A stretch of DNA of 64,000 nt, taken from Gordonia paraffinivorans NBRC 108238. Its GTDB lineage: Bacteria; Actinomycetota; Actinomycetes; Mycobacteriales; Mycobacteriaceae. The translations under genes and the position numbers were made by a program. Shown here piece after piece: positions 8,992 through 18,852 of this stretch. How positions within the stretch are numbered: position 1 is the first letter of the stretch; each line of letters begins with the position of its first letter. The stretch is taken from contig NZ_BAOQ01000004.1 in assembly GCF_000344155.1 (NCBI RefSeq), forward strand, positions 1 to 64,000, in the 5' to 3' direction. The notes under the pieces were generated by a model. It ran no database searches, had not been told where the DNA came from, and saw only the letters and a list, made by a program, of their open reading frames with translations.

Positions 8992-9527
8992 GCGTGACCT
9001 CCTCTCGCGCTTCGCTGGGGGTGGGTCTGTGGATAGGCCGCGCGGAAGGCTCGCTTCGCGCGGGTGAGCAGCGCCTCGGTGGCGCCGACCGTCCGGCCGA
9101 GGATCTCGGCGCAGTCGCCGACGGGGAGATCGTCGACGTAGCGCAGGGTCAGGACCGCACGGTGAACCGGCGACAGTTGTCCGAGGACGTGGTGGGCGAC
9201 CATGCGGTCGACCTCGGCATCCCATGGATCGTCCGGGGGCTCCGGGAGTTCCTCCATGGGCTCCGGTGTCCGTTGGGCGCGTCGCCAGTGGTCGGCGAGT
9301 TTGTGTCTCGCGATCCCGATCAGCCAGGGTGTCGTCGGTTCGGTGTCCCGGTGCTTCCGGACGGAGTCCATCGCGGCCAGGAAGGTCTCCGACGTGACGT
9401 CCTCGGCGACCCGCCGGTCGGCGCATCGGTGGATGACGTAGCCGTACACGGCGGGCAGCGCCTCGTCGTACACCGCCAGCAGTCCCTCGGGTCCTGCCGG
9501 CGGAGAAACCGGATGGTCGCCGCTCAC
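8988..9527 (-). CDS. ECF-family RNA polymerase sigma factor
   Basis: A 179-residue sigma-70 family protein with region 2 (YGYVIHRCADRRVAEDVTSETFLAA) and region 4 (LSPVHRAVLTLRYVDDLPVGDCAEIL then VGATEALLTRAKRAF), separated by an acidic Pro/Glu linker. The GTG at 9527 is the best start; it lies four bases after the hydrolase stop. No anti-sigma gene with a zinc finger or transmembrane anchor is next to it. The coupled partner is the VOC protein. Target promoters are unknown. Confidence 0.88.
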   Translation of the reverse strand: MSGDHPVSPPAGPEGLLAVYDEALPAVYGYVIHRCADRRVAEDVTSETFLAAMDSVRKHRDTEPTTPWLIGIARHKLADHWRRAQRTPEPMEELPEPPDDPWDAEVDRMVAHHVLGQLSPVHRAVLTLRYVDDLPVGDCAEILGRTVGATEALLTRAKRAFRAAYPQTHPQRSARGGHA

Positions 9528-9531
9528 ATCT

Positions 9532-10464
9532 CTACTGTCGTGGCCCGGAGCCGGAATCCGACGCCTCTCCGGTGACTTTCTTCTCTTCCGGTGTCCGCGC
9601 CTCCACGGTGAACGCCGCGATCTCGTCGGCGACCGCCCGTGGCTGGTCGAGGGAGACGAAGGTCCGGGCACCCGGGACCTCGACGAACGGCACCGCCTCG
9701 CCGCCGAAGAGCAGGGCGAACCGACGGCCGTGGGTGAGCGTGAAGCACCGGTCGTCGCGACCCCACACGAAGCGGACGGGCAGGTCGACCTGCGACATCC
9801 GCTGGGTGACGGCGAAGAGCTCCGACGGTCGGATGCCTTTCAGGAACGCGCGGAAGTCGTCGCGGATGCGCGCGTCGGACCGGAGGGGTTCGAAGACCGA
9901 GGCGGTGAGGTCCGGATCGGGATCGTTCAGCAACAGCCCGACACCGAGCGGTGAGTGCCGCAGGCGCCGCCAGCGCATGGCCTCGGCGAGCGGCCTCAGC
10001 AGTGCACGCCGTTTCATCAGCGCGAAGTACAGCCCGAACGGTTGCGGCGGGAAGAGGTCGAAGGCGTCACAGTTGGTGAACACCAGCCGCCCGACGAAGC
10101 CCGGGTCCTCGTCGAGGGCGAACTGGGTGATCGCCCCGCCGGTGTCGTTGGCCACCAGGGTCGCCGACGAGAGGCCGAGGTGTCCGGCGAATTCCCGCAA
10201 CAGTCTGCTCACTCCACGGGGTGAGCGATCCGCGCCCGATCCCAACGGGATTCGGTGGGCACCGAGTGGCAGGAGCGGGATCACCGACCGGATCCCGCGA
10301 TCTGCGAGCAGGTCGGCGACAGGCTCCCAGAGCCGGTGGTCGACGACCGCGCCGTGCACGAACAACACGGGCGGGTACCGGGACCCCTCCGGGCCGTATG
10401 TGGCGTACTCGAGCGTGCCGGAGGGAAGTCCGACGGTGTGCAGTGCAGTCGGCGTGGTTCCCAT
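9532..10464 (-). CDS. alpha/beta hydrolase resembling haloalkane dehalogenases
   Basis: A 310-residue alpha/beta-hydrolase fold protein. The oxyanion motif is VHGAVV (about 36-41). The nucleophile position reads ANDTGG with Asp107, as in haloalkane dehalogenases and epoxide hydrolases. The Arg-Trp pairs of the cap and the WGRDD acid motif are present. At the place where the catalytic His is expected (PGARTFVSLDQP, about 275-286) there is Thr, so activity is doubtful or uses another residue. It lies 13 bases after the choline dehydrogenase stop and four before the sigma factor gene, so it is probably part of the same transcript. Confidence 0.8.
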   Translation of the reverse strand: MGTTPTALHTVGLPSGTLEYATYGPEGSRYPPVLFVHGAVVDHRLWEPVADLLADRGIRSVIPLLPLGAHRIPLGSGADRSPRGVSRLLREFAGHLGLSSATLVANDTGGAITQFALDEDPGFVGRLVFTNCDAFDLFPPQPFGLYFALMKRRALLRPLAEAMRWRRLRHSPLGVGLLLNDPDPDLTASVFEPLRSDARIRDDFRAFLKGIRPSELFAVTQRMSQVDLPVRFVWGRDDRCFTLTHGRRFALLFGGEAVPFVEVPGARTFVSLDQPRAVADEIAAFTVEARTPEEKKVTGEASDSGSGPRQ

Positions 10465-10477
10465 CGCGAATCCGCTC

Positions 10478-12040
10478 CTAGGTGGTCGCCACCAGTTCCG
10501 CGCACCGTTCGCCGACGAGCATCACGGTGATGTTCGGGTTGACGGTGGTGTGCTCCGGGAACACCGAGGCGTCGGCGACCCGGAGACCCGCGACGCCCTT
10601 GACGCGCAACTCGGGGTCGAGGGGCGACATGTCGTCGTCCGGCGGTCCCATCCGCACCGTGCCGACCGGGTGGTAGACGGTGTTGTGGGTGCGCCGGATG
10701 TAGTCGGCGAGTTCCTCGTCGGTGGTCGCCCCCGGACCCGGATACAGTTCGCGCGCAACCCAATCGGCCAGCGGTGCGGCGGCGGCGATCTCGCGCGCCT
10801 TGCGCAGGCCCGCGATCATGATGCGCATGTCGTAGCCCTCGGAGTCGGTGAAATACCTCGGGTCGACGCGGGGCTTGTCGCGGAAGTCGCACGAGCGGAG
10901 CCGCACCGTGCCGCGGGAGCGGGCGTGGGTGACGTTCGGCGTGAGGCAGAAGGTGTTATCGCTGGTCGGGTATCCCTGCCGGAGCGTGTGCATGTCGAAC
11001 GGCACGCTGCCGTAGTGCATCATCAGGTCCGGCCGGTCGAGGTGGTCGTCGACGGTGGTGAAGATGCCCGCCTCCCACCACTGGGTCGACTCCCGCACCA
11101 TCGGCCTCTTGGTCTCGAAGCCGATCACGCCCTCGGGATGGTCCTGGAGGTGCTCGCCGACGCCGGGGGAGTCGACGAGGACGTCGATGCCGTGCTCGAC
11201 GAGGTGGTCGGCCGGGCCGATCCCGGAGAGCATCAGCAGCTTCGGGGTGTCGATCGCGCCCGCGGACACGATCACCTCGCGCCGTGCCTCGATCCGCGTC
11301 GTCCGGCCGAAGGCGTTGTCGGTGATGTCGACGCCGACCGCGCGTAGGTCGCCGTCGACCTCCTCCACCGCGATCTTCTTGGCCCACGACCCGGTCCGGA
11401 CCGTGAGGTTGGGCCGGTCGAGGTTCGGGTGCAGGTAGCTCACCGACGACGACGCGCGCACGCCGTCCGGCCGGCGGTTGATCTGGAAGAAGTTGGCGCC
11501 GTTGACCACCGTCGTGCCGCTGTTGAACTCGGCGCGCGGGATGCCCACGGCCTCGCAGGCGTCGAGCACGGCCACGCCGCAGGGGTCGCGGGGCGGGATC
11601 GTCATGATGTGGACCGGGCCGTTGCGGCCGTGGTGGTCGCCCGGGGCGTCGTTGGTCTCGATCTTCGTGAAGAGCCGGTACACCTCCTCCGAACCCCAGC
11701 CCGCGCAGCCGAAATCGCGTTCCCAGGAATCGAGGTCCTCGCGCGGCGCCCAGAAGGCGATGCAGCTGTTGTGGGAACTGCAGCCGCCCAGCACCTTGGC
11801 GCGCGCGTGCCGCATGAAGCTGTTGCCGTTCTCCTGCGGTTCGACGGGATAGTCCCAGTCGTAACCGGATTCGAGGAGCTCCATCCACCGGTCGAGACGC
11901 AGGATGGCCTCGTCGCCGACATCCGACGGGCCGGCCTCGAGCAGGCAGACCGTCACCGACGGGTTCTCCGACAGCCGCGCCGCCACCGCCGCGCCCGCCG
12001 AACCGCCGCCGACGACCACGTAGTCGTAGGTCTCGGTCAC
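10478..12040 (-). CDS. betA: GMC oxidoreductase, probable choline dehydrogenase
   Basis: A 520-residue FAD enzyme of the glucose-methanol-choline family. The dinucleotide motif [10 protein letters not shown] is at 11-20, the GMC signature [13 protein letters not shown] near 80, and the second signature [15 protein letters not shown] near 265. The active-site pair is His457 (YHPVGT) and Asn501 (VNPNITV). With betaine aldehyde dehydrogenase upstream and a BCCT transporter before that, oxidation of choline to betaine aldehyde is the natural assignment, though related GMC alcohol oxidases cannot be excluded by sequence alone. The GTG start at 12040 lies two bases after the betB stop. Confidence 0.88.
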   Translation of the reverse strand: MTETYDYVVVGGGSAGAAVAARLSENPSVTVCLLEAGPSDVGDEAILRLDRWMELLESGYDWDYPVEPQENGNSFMRHARAKVLGGCSSHNSCIAFWAPREDLDSWERDFGCAGWGSEEVYRLFTKIETNDAPGDHHGRNGPVHIMTIPPRDPCGVAVLDACEAVGIPRAEFNSGTTVVNGANFFQINRRPDGVRASSSVSYLHPNLDRPNLTVRTGSWAKKIAVEEVDGDLRAVGVDITDNAFGRTTRIEARREVIVSAGAIDTPKLLMLSGIGPADHLVEHGIDVLVDSPGVGEHLQDHPEGVIGFETKRPMVRESTQWWEAGIFTTVDDHLDRPDLMMHYGSVPFDMHTLRQGYPTSDNTFCLTPNVTHARSRGTVRLRSCDFRDKPRVDPRYFTDSEGYDMRIMIAGLRKAREIAAAAPLADWVARELYPGPGATTDEELADYIRRTHNTVYHPVGTVRMGPPDDDMSPLDPELRVKGVAGLRVADASVFPEHTTVNPNITVMLVGERCAELVATT

Positions 12041-12042
12041 CG

Positions 12043-13551
12043 CTACCCCTTCCGGTTCTCGAACCAGCCGGTCACACCCGGCCGGAGGTTCTCGTAGACA
12101 TGCTTGGCCTCGCGGTACTCCGCGAGGCCGGACGGGCCGAGCTCGCGGCCGAAGCCGGACTGTCCGAAGCCACCCCATTCCGCCTGGGGGAGATAGGGCC
12201 CGAAGTCGTTGACCCACACCGTGCCCGCGCGAATCCTGCCCGCGATCCGGCGCGCGCGGGCCGCGTCGGACGACCACACCGCCCCGGCGAGCCCGTAGAC
12301 GGTGTCGTTGGCCAGGCGCACGGCCTCGTCCTCGGTCGTGAACGTCTCCACGGTGACGGTCGGTCCGAACGCCTCGTCGTGCACGCACGCCATCGAGCGG
12401 TCGGCGCGGTCGATGACCGTCGGCAGGTAGAACCACCCGTCGTCGAGCTTCCCGGAGCCCTGGTCGCCGGTGGCGAACGCGCCGCCGCAACGGATCTCGG
12501 CGCCGTCGGCGCGCGCCTGCTCGACGTAGGCGTGCACCTTGTCGCGGTGGGCCTGCGAGATGAGCGGGCCGGTTTCGGTGCCGTCGGCGAATGGCAGCCC
12601 GAGCCGGATCTGCTCGGCGCGGCGGACCAGTTCGTCGACGAACCGGTCGTGCAGGGACTCCTCGACGATGAGCCGCGCGCCGGCGGAGCAGACCTGCCCG
12701 GAGTGCAGGAACGCGGCGTTGAGCGCGTTGTCGACCGCGGCGTCGAAGAACTCGTCGGTGACGCCCACGTCGGCGAACACGACGTTGGGGTTCTTGCCGC
12801 CGAGTTCGAGCGCGACCTTCTTCACCGTCGCGGCCGCCTCGCGGGCGATGACGCGGCCGGTGACGAGGCCGCCGGTGAACGACACGAGGTCGACGTCGGG
12901 ATGCGAGGACAGCGGGGCGCCGGCGTCCGCGCCGGGTCCGAGGACGAGATTGGCCACGCCCGCCGGCAGGCCGAGTTCGTGGAGCACCTCGAAGAGCAGG
13001 ATCGAGGTGTGCGGCGTCAGTTCTGCAGGCTTGAGGACGAAGGTGTTGCCGGCCGCCAGCGCCGGGGCGACCTTCCACGCCGCCTGCAGCAGCGGATAGT
13101 TCCACGGGGTGATGAGTCCGCAGACGCCGACCGGCTCGTAGACGATCCGCGAGTCCACGTCGGCGGAACCGGCGTCGACGACCCGTCCCGCGTCCTGGGC
13201 GGCGAGCTTGCCGAAGTATCGGAAGCAGTTGGCGATGTCGGTCATGTCGATGTCCGACTCGTACGGCCGTTTGCCGGTGTCGAGGGTCTCGGCGTTGACG
13301 AACTGGTCGCGGCGGGCGTCGATGCGGTCGGCGATCCGGAGGAGCAGATCGCCGCGCTCGGCGGCGGGTGTCGAGCTCCACTTGCCGTCGTCGAACGCCC
13401 GGCGTGCGGCGGCGATCGCCGCCTCGGTGTCGGCGGCGGACGCCTCGGCGACCACACCCACCACGGAGTTGTCGGCGGGACAACGGATCTCGCGTGTCTC
13501 GCGGGAGGCGGCCGGGCGCCACTGGCCGTCGATGTAGAGGGTGTCACTCAT
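12043..13551 (-). CDS. betB: betaine aldehyde dehydrogenase
   Basis: A 502-residue NAD(P)-dependent aldehyde dehydrogenase. The active site is complete: Asn151 (PWNYP), Glu249 (LELGGKNPN) and Cys288 (SGQVCSAG). It oxidises betaine aldehyde to glycine betaine, an osmoprotectant, in the cytoplasm. The ATG at 13551 overlaps the stop of the transporter gene (ATGA), and choline dehydrogenase follows after two bases, so the three are translated together from one message. Confidence 0.93.
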   Translation of the reverse strand: MSDTLYIDGQWRPAASRETREIRCPADNSVVGVVAEASAADTEAAIAAARRAFDDGKWSSTPAAERGDLLLRIADRIDARRDQFVNAETLDTGKRPYESDIDMTDIANCFRYFGKLAAQDAGRVVDAGSADVDSRIVYEPVGVCGLITPWNYPLLQAAWKVAPALAAGNTFVLKPAELTPHTSILLFEVLHELGLPAGVANLVLGPGADAGAPLSSHPDVDLVSFTGGLVTGRVIAREAAATVKKVALELGGKNPNVVFADVGVTDEFFDAAVDNALNAAFLHSGQVCSAGARLIVEESLHDRFVDELVRRAEQIRLGLPFADGTETGPLISQAHRDKVHAYVEQARADGAEIRCGGAFATGDQGSGKLDDGWFYLPTVIDRADRSMACVHDEAFGPTVTVETFTTEDEAVRLANDTVYGLAGAVWSSDAARARRIAGRIRAGTVWVNDFGPYLPQAEWGGFGQSGFGRELGPSGLAEYREAKHVYENLRPGVTGWFENRKG

Positions 13552-15749
13552 GGAGCAGGCGCCCCTTCCGGGTCGGTGTCGGCGGTCTCGGTGGAGGAGG
13601 CGGCGGATGATCCGGTGCCCGCGTCGTCCGCCGGGACCGGGTCGGGCGAGTGGTCGTGCGTGTCCGCCGCGGCGTCACGGAGGTGCAGGTATCCGAGATG
13701 ACGTTCGTACTGGTCGAGGATGTCGCCGATGATCTGCTCGCGCGTGTACCCCGACAGCGAATAACCCTGCGATCCCTCGGTGAGGTACACCTCGCAGCGG
13801 AAGTAGCGGTCGTCGGAGCGCTGGGAGCGGACCGCGAAGGAGGGCGTGGGCGCCGACACGGGCCACACGCAGTACTCGAACCGCGGGGCATCGGCCAGTT
13901 CGACGATGAGTCTCGGCGACGGGAGTCCCTCGTTCTGCTCGCTCTCGTCGACCGACGCGGGTATCCCCTCGCCGCTGAACTGCTCGGCCACCTCGTGCAT
14001 CGCGGGGATCACCGTCGCCGTCAGGAACCTGCGGGTGGCCACGCGTCCGGGGAAGCGCAGGGTTCCGATGAGGCGTTGTCGCCAGCTGCTCTGCTCGGTG
14101 GGTCCGCGCCCCACCGCGATGACCTTGGGCAGGGTCGTGCGGAAGCTGTCGAGTTTCATCGACTCGGTACGCACCGCCTTCAGCAGCGAGTACCCGATCA
14201 TGCCGAGCACGAACGAGAACGGCAGGCCCATGATCACGGTGGCGGCCTGCAGGGTCAGGATCGATCCGTCCCCGCCGCCGGCGAAGAGCATCGACAGGGT
14301 CAGCAGGCCGATGGCGACCGACCAGAAGATGCGCACCGGCCGGGAGCAGTCGGTCATCGGTCCGTCGAGCCTGCTGGTGAAGTTGCCCATCACCAGCGAG
14401 CCCGAGTCGGCGCTCGTCACGTAGAACAGCAGGCCCGTGATGGTCGCGACGCCGATGAGCAGCGTCGCGCCCGGGTACTGGTCGAGAAGCGAGTAGAAGC
14501 CGGCCTCGGGTGCCGACGCGGTGGTCTCGGCGAAGTCCTTGTCGCCCCGGGCCACCGCGAGGGCGCTGTTGCCGAAGATCGAGATCCACAACAGGATGAA
14601 GCTGAACGGCACCACGAGCACGCCGAAGACGAACTGTCGCAGCGTCCGCCCGCGGGAGATGCGGGCGAGGAACAGGCCGACGAACGGCGCCCACGCCACC
14701 CACCAGGCCCAGAAGAACAGGGTCCAGCCGTCGACGAAGGCGCGCGCGTCGTTGCCGGGGGACGGATCGACCTGATCCCACGCGAACGTGTTCAGGGTGC
14801 GGTCGGCGAACGTGGCCACGTAGTCGCCGGCGTTCTGGACCAGACCGTTGAGCAGGAAGTCGGCGTCTCGGGCCACCGTGATGTAGATCAGCAGGAAGAT
14901 CGCGAGGATGACGTTGATCTCCGACAGCCGACGGATGCCCTTGTCGACGCCCGAGATCGCCGACGCGGTCGCGATCACGACCGACAGCACGATGAGGCCG
15001 ATCTGGGCCGCCTTGCCCTGGGAGATGCCGAAGATCTCGCTCAGGCCGAAGTTGAGCTGCACCACGCCGATGCCGAGCGAGGTCGCGATGCCGAAGATCG
15101 TGCCGAGCACCGCGGCGACGTCGATGGCATCGCCCCACCGGCCCTCGATGCGCTTGCCGAAGATCGGGTAGAGCGCGGCGCGGATCGTGAGCGGGAGGTT
15201 GTGGCGGAAGGCGAAGTAGGCCAGCGCGCCGCCCATGAGCGCATACATCGCCCACCCGGTGACGCCGTAGTGGAAGACGGTCCACGTGACGGCCTCCCGG
15301 GCGGCGGAGTTGGTCTCCGGGTCGCCCGTGGGCGGCATCAGGAAGTGGGTGACCGGCTCGGCGACGGAGAAGAACATGAGGTCGATGCCGATGCCGGCGG
15401 CGAAGAGCATCGACGTCCAGGTGAAGAGGCTGTACTCCGGCCTCGACTCCTCCGGGCCCAGCCGGTAGCGCCCGTACTTGGACAGGCCGAGGAACACGAC
15501 GAGGCCCACGATCGCGGTCGCGAGGATGAAGTACCACCAGCCGAACCAGCGGGTGATGAAGTCGCGGACCTCGCCGATGACGTTCTCGGCGGTGCCGGGC
15601 GCCGCGAGCGCCCAGATCGCGAACGCGAGCACGATGACGGCCGACGCGGTGAACACCGCGACGTTGACCGACCCGGTCCGGCGCTGCGGGGGACCGGTGT
15701 CGGGGTGGTGTGGAGTGGAGCGGTCAAGTGGACTCGCGTCGTCACTCAT
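13548..15749 (-). CDS. betT: BCCT-family choline/betaine transporter with a long C-terminal tail
   Basis: A 733-residue betaine-choline-carnitine transporter. About 12 transmembrane segments span roughly residues 30-510. The BCCT signature with the Trp-rich stretch FFWAWWVAWAPFVGLFLARIS lies near 345. A hydrophilic C-terminal region of about 200 residues follows, ending in an acidic, Ser/Thr-rich tail. The length matches BetT-type choline carriers, whose tails sense osmotic stress (family knowledge). It is the first gene of the betaine operon. No BetI-type regulator is adjacent. The ATG at 15749 was chosen because the upstream in-frame sequence is not membrane-protein-like. Confidence 0.9.
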   Translation of the reverse strand: MSDDASPLDRSTPHHPDTGPPQRRTGSVNVAVFTASAVIVLAFAIWALAAPGTAENVIGEVRDFITRWFGWWYFILATAIVGLVVFLGLSKYGRYRLGPEESRPEYSLFTWTSMLFAAGIGIDLMFFSVAEPVTHFLMPPTGDPETNSAAREAVTWTVFHYGVTGWAMYALMGGALAYFAFRHNLPLTIRAALYPIFGKRIEGRWGDAIDVAAVLGTIFGIATSLGIGVVQLNFGLSEIFGISQGKAAQIGLIVLSVVIATASAISGVDKGIRRLSEINVILAIFLLIYITVARDADFLLNGLVQNAGDYVATFADRTLNTFAWDQVDPSPGNDARAFVDGWTLFFWAWWVAWAPFVGLFLARISRGRTLRQFVFGVLVVPFSFILLWISIFGNSALAVARGDKDFAETTASAPEAGFYSLLDQYPGATLLIGVATITGLLFYVTSADSGSLVMGNFTSRLDGPMTDCSRPVRIFWSVAIGLLTLSMLFAGGGDGSILTLQAATVIMGLPFSFVLGMIGYSLLKAVRTESMKLDSFRTTLPKVIAVGRGPTEQSSWRQRLIGTLRFPGRVATRRFLTATVIPAMHEVAEQFSGEGIPASVDESEQNEGLPSPRLIVELADAPRFEYCVWPVSAPTPSFAVRSQRSDDRYFRCEVYLTEGSQGYSLSGYTREQIIGDILDQYERHLGYLHLRDAAADTHDHSPDPVPADDAGTGSSAASSTETADTDPEGAPAP

Positions 15750-16136
15750 GGATTCCGACGGTAGCGGGGCATTTCGGGCCACGCGGGCGTTTTGCCCCAC
15801 TTCGCACCGAGTCAAACGGATGGTGACGCAGACAACGCGTCGGTGGCCGCATCCGGCGTCTGGCGAACGGTTCGCCGCGTCCGGCCTTTCCGCCCGGCCC
15901 GTTCGCTCTCGGCGTATTGATCCGGGAACACCGCCCCGGCCTGCGCAGTTGTACTGTGCACATCCCCGCCGCAGCGGCGGATTCGTGCATCCGGAGCAGG
16001 GTTTACCTGCAGGTGCACGCACGGCGACCTCTAGAGTGGAGACAGGCTGGTCGTCGCCTACCCGCACCGGGTGTCCGAGCCGGACACGACAGGTGTTCTC
16101 GCGGCGGCCGGGGCGCTAGCAATGTGAGGGAGAACA
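15750..16136. other. 387-base divergent intergenic region, betT / clpC
   Basis: It must hold promoters for both the betaine operon and clpC. Visible elements are the palindrome at 15862-15876, a GC-rich stem CCGCCGC/GCGGCGG near 15965-15980, and a GGGAG ribosome site before clpC. No open reading frame looks real here. Confidence 0.6.
15862..15876. promoter_or_regulatory. palindrome GGCGAAC-G-GTTCGCC upstream of clpC
   Basis: A perfect seven-base inverted repeat about 260 bases before the clpC start. ClgR controls clp genes in related actinobacteria through sites built from TTCGC/GCGAA-type halves. The resemblance is only partial, so the regulator is inferred. Confidence 0.35.
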
Positions 16137-18683
16137 ATGTTCGAACGGTTCACCGACCGCGCGCGACGGGTTGTGGTTCTGGCCCAAGAAGAAGCGCGGA
16201 TGCTCAACCACAATTACATCGGAACCGAGCACATCCTCCTCGGCCTCATCCACGAGGGCGAGGGTGTGGCCGCCAAGGCTCTCGAGTCGCTCGGGATCTC
16301 CCTGGAAGGTGTCCGCAGTCAGGTCGAGGAGATCATCGGCCAGGGCCAGCAGGCGCCCTCGGGGCACATCCCGTTCACCCCGCGCGCCAAGAAGGTGCTG
16401 GAGCTCTCGCTGCGCGAGGCCCTGCAGCTCGGCCACAACTACATCGGCACCGAGCACATCCTGCTCGGCCTCATCCGCGAGGGTGAGGGTGTCGCCGCGC
16501 AGGTTCTCGTCAAGCTGGGCGCCGATCTCAACCGTGTCCGCCAGCAGGTCATCCAGCTGCTGAGCGGCTACCAGGGCAAGGAGCCGCAGGAAGCGGGCAC
16601 CGGCGGTCGCAGCAGCGAGTCCGGCACCCCGTCGACCTCGCTGGTCCTCGACCAGTTCGGTCGCAACCTCACCGCCGCCGCCGCCGAGGGCAAGCTCGAC
16701 CCGGTCATCGGGCGCGAGAAGGAGATCGAGCGGGTCATGCAGGTGCTGAGCCGCCGCACCAAGAACAACCCCGTTCTGATCGGCGAGCCCGGCGTCGGCA
16801 AGACCGCCGTCGTCGAGGGCCTCGCGCAGGCCATCGTCAACGGCAAGGTGCCCGAGACCCTCAAGGACAAGCAGCTCTACACCCTCGACCTCGGTTCGCT
16901 GGTCGCGGGTAGCCGCTACCGCGGTGACTTCGAGGAACGCCTGAAGAAGGTGCTCAAGGAGATCAACACCCGCGGCGACATCATCCTGTTCATCGACGAG
17001 CTGCACACGCTGGTCGGTGCGGGTGCCGCCGAGGGCGCGATCGACGCCGCGAGCATCCTGAAGCCGAAGCTGGCGCGCGGCGAGCTGCAGACCATCGGTG
17101 CGACGACCCTCGACGAGTACCGCAAGTACATCGAGAAGGACGCCGCGCTCGAGCGCCGCTTCCAGCCGGTCCAGGTCGGCGAGCCGTCGGTCGAGCACAC
17201 CATCGAGATCCTCAAGGGTCTGCGCGACCGCTACGAGTCGCACCACCGCGTCTCGATCACCGACGGCGCGCTGGTGGCCGCCGCGACGCTGGCCGATCGC
17301 TACATCAACGACCGGTTCCTGCCGGACAAGGCGATCGACCTCATCGACGAGGCGGGCGCGCGCATGCGCATCCGCCGGATGACCGCTCCGCCGGACCTGC
17401 GCGAGTTCGACGAGCGCATCGCCGAGGCGCGCAAGGAGAAGGAGTCCGCGATCGACGCGCAGGACTTCGAGAAGGCCGCTGCGCTCCGCGACAAGGAGAA
17501 GCAGCTGGTCGCCGAGCGCGCCGAGCGCGAGAAGCAGTGGCGCAACGGTGACATGGACGTCGTGGCCGAGGTCGACGACGAGCAGATCGCCGAGGTCCTG
17601 GGCAACTGGACCGGCATCCCGGTGTTCAAGCTCACCGAGGAGGAGACCACCCGTCTGCTCCGCATGGAGGAGGAGCTGCACAAGCGGATCATCGGCCAGG
17701 AGGACGCGGTCAAGGCCGTCTCGAAGGCGATCCGCCGCACCCGTGCCGGCCTGAAGGACCCGAAGCGTCCGTCGGGCTCGTTCATCTTCGCCGGCCCGTC
17801 CGGCGTCGGTAAGACCGAGCTGTCCAAGGCGCTGGCGAACTTCCTGTTCGGCGAGGACGACGCGCTCATCCAGATCGACATGGGCGAGTTCCACGACCGG
17901 TTCACCGCGTCGCGCCTGTTCGGCGCGCCTCCCGGCTACGTCGGCTACGAAGAGGGCGGCCAGCTCACCGAGAAGGTGCGCCGCAAGCCGTTCTCGGTGG
18001 TGCTGTTCGACGAGATCGAGAAGGCGCACTCGGAGATCTACAACACGCTGCTGCAGGTCCTCGAGGACGGCCGTCTCACCGACGGTCAGGGTCGCACGGT
18101 CGACTTCAAGAACACCGTGCTGATCTTCACCTCGAACCTCGGTACGGGCGACATCTCCAAGGCCGTGGGCATGGGCTTCTCGTCCAAGGACGACACCAAG
18201 TCCGGCTACGAGCGGATGAAGCAGAAGGTCAACGACGAGCTGAAGAAGCACTTCCGCCCCGAGTTCCTCAACCGCATCGACGACGTCATCGTCTTCCACC
18301 AGCTGACGCAGGACGAGATCATCCAGATGGTCGACCTGATGATCGGCCGGGTCGAGACCCAGTTGAAGAACAAGGACATGGCCATCGAGCTCACCGACAA
18401 GGCGAAGAGCCTGCTCGCCAAGCGCGGGTTCGATCCGGTGCTCGGCGCCCGTCCGCTGCGTCGCACGATCCAGCGCGAGATCGAGGACCAGCTGTCGGAG
18501 AAGATCCTCTTCGGCGAGCTGACCCCGGGCCAGATCGTTCTGGTCGACGTCGAGGGCTGGGACGGCGAAGGCGACGGCGAGGACGCCAAGTTCACCTTCA
18601 CCGGGTCGGAGAAGCCGCGTGAGGTTCCCGACGCCCCGGTCGAGCTGTCCAAGGCCGGCGACGGCAGCGCGGACGCGAGCTGA
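16137..18683 (+). CDS. clpC: ATP-dependent Clp protease ATPase subunit ClpC
   Basis: An 848-residue Hsp100 unfoldase, the same length as Mycobacterium tuberculosis ClpC1. The N-domain has two Clp-N repeats (1-72 and 78-145, each with [14 protein letters not shown]). The first AAA module has Walker A GEPGVGKT at 216-223. A UVR/middle domain lies around 425-470, and the second AAA module has Walker A GPSGVGKT at 553-560. The IGF/LGF-type loop for ClpP docking lies in GMGFSS. It unfolds tagged proteins and feeds them to ClpP1P2. It is monocistronic, closed by a strong hairpin. Confidence 0.98.
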   Translation: MFERFTDRARRVVVLAQEEARMLNHNYIGTEHILLGLIHEGEGVAAKALESLGISLEGVRSQVEEIIGQGQQAPSGHIPFTPRAKKVLELSLREALQLGHNYIGTEHILLGLIREGEGVAAQVLVKLGADLNRVRQQVIQLLSGYQGKEPQEAGTGGRSSESGTPSTSLVLDQFGRNLTAAAAEGKLDPVIGREKEIERVMQVLSRRTKNNPVLIGEPGVGKTAVVEGLAQAIVNGKVPETLKDKQLYTLDLGSLVAGSRYRGDFEERLKKVLKEINTRGDIILFIDELHTLVGAGAAEGAIDAASILKPKLARGELQTIGATTLDEYRKYIEKDAALERRFQPVQVGEPSVEHTIEILKGLRDRYESHHRVSITDGALVAAATLADRYINDRFLPDKAIDLIDEAGARMRIRRMTAPPDLREFDERIAEARKEKESAIDAQDFEKAAALRDKEKQLVAERAEREKQWRNGDMDVVAEVDDEQIAEVLGNWTGIPVFKLTEEETTRLLRMEEELHKRIIGQEDAVKAVSKAIRRTRAGLKDPKRPSGSFIFAGPSGVGKTELSKALANFLFGEDDALIQIDMGEFHDRFTASRLFGAPPGYVGYEEGGQLTEKVRRKPFSVVLFDEIEKAHSEIYNTLLQVLEDGRLTDGQGRTVDFKNTVLIFTSNLGTGDISKAVGMGFSSKDDTKSGYERMKQKVNDELKKHFRPEFLNRIDDVIVFHQLTQDEIIQMVDLMIGRVETQLKNKDMAIELTDKAKSLLAKRGFDPVLGARPLRRTIQREIEDQLSEKILFGELTPGQIVLVDVEGWDGEGDGEDAKFTFTGSEKPREVPDAPVELSKAGDGSADAS

Positions 18684-18704
18684 CCGGAGTCCGTCTGACA
18701 CATG

Positions 18705-18740
18705 AGCGGCGGCGTCACCCGAGAGGGTGGCGCCGCCGCT
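18705..18740 (+). terminator. strong intrinsic terminator hairpin after clpC
   Basis: Sixteen-base stem AGCGGCGGCGTCACCC pairing with GGGTGGCGCCGCCGCT (one G-U pair) around a GAGA loop, starting 22 bases after the clpC stop. Flanking GACAC/GTGTC can extend the stem. As usual in high-GC actinobacteria there is no long T-tract. Confidence 0.85.
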
Positions 18741-18852
18741 GTCGTGTCGGCGCACGGGAGGCTCCGGTTCGTCTAGAGCGACGGAACGCTCGCTCGGGAA
18801 AACCGGCTCCTGCGCGAAACCTGCGTGACCCGACTGGATAGCATCGCTACTT

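Noticed and set aside
13650-15764. A 704-codon plus-strand frame opposite betT
   Set aside because: Repetitive Arg/Asp/Glu composition with no motifs; shadow of the transporter gene.
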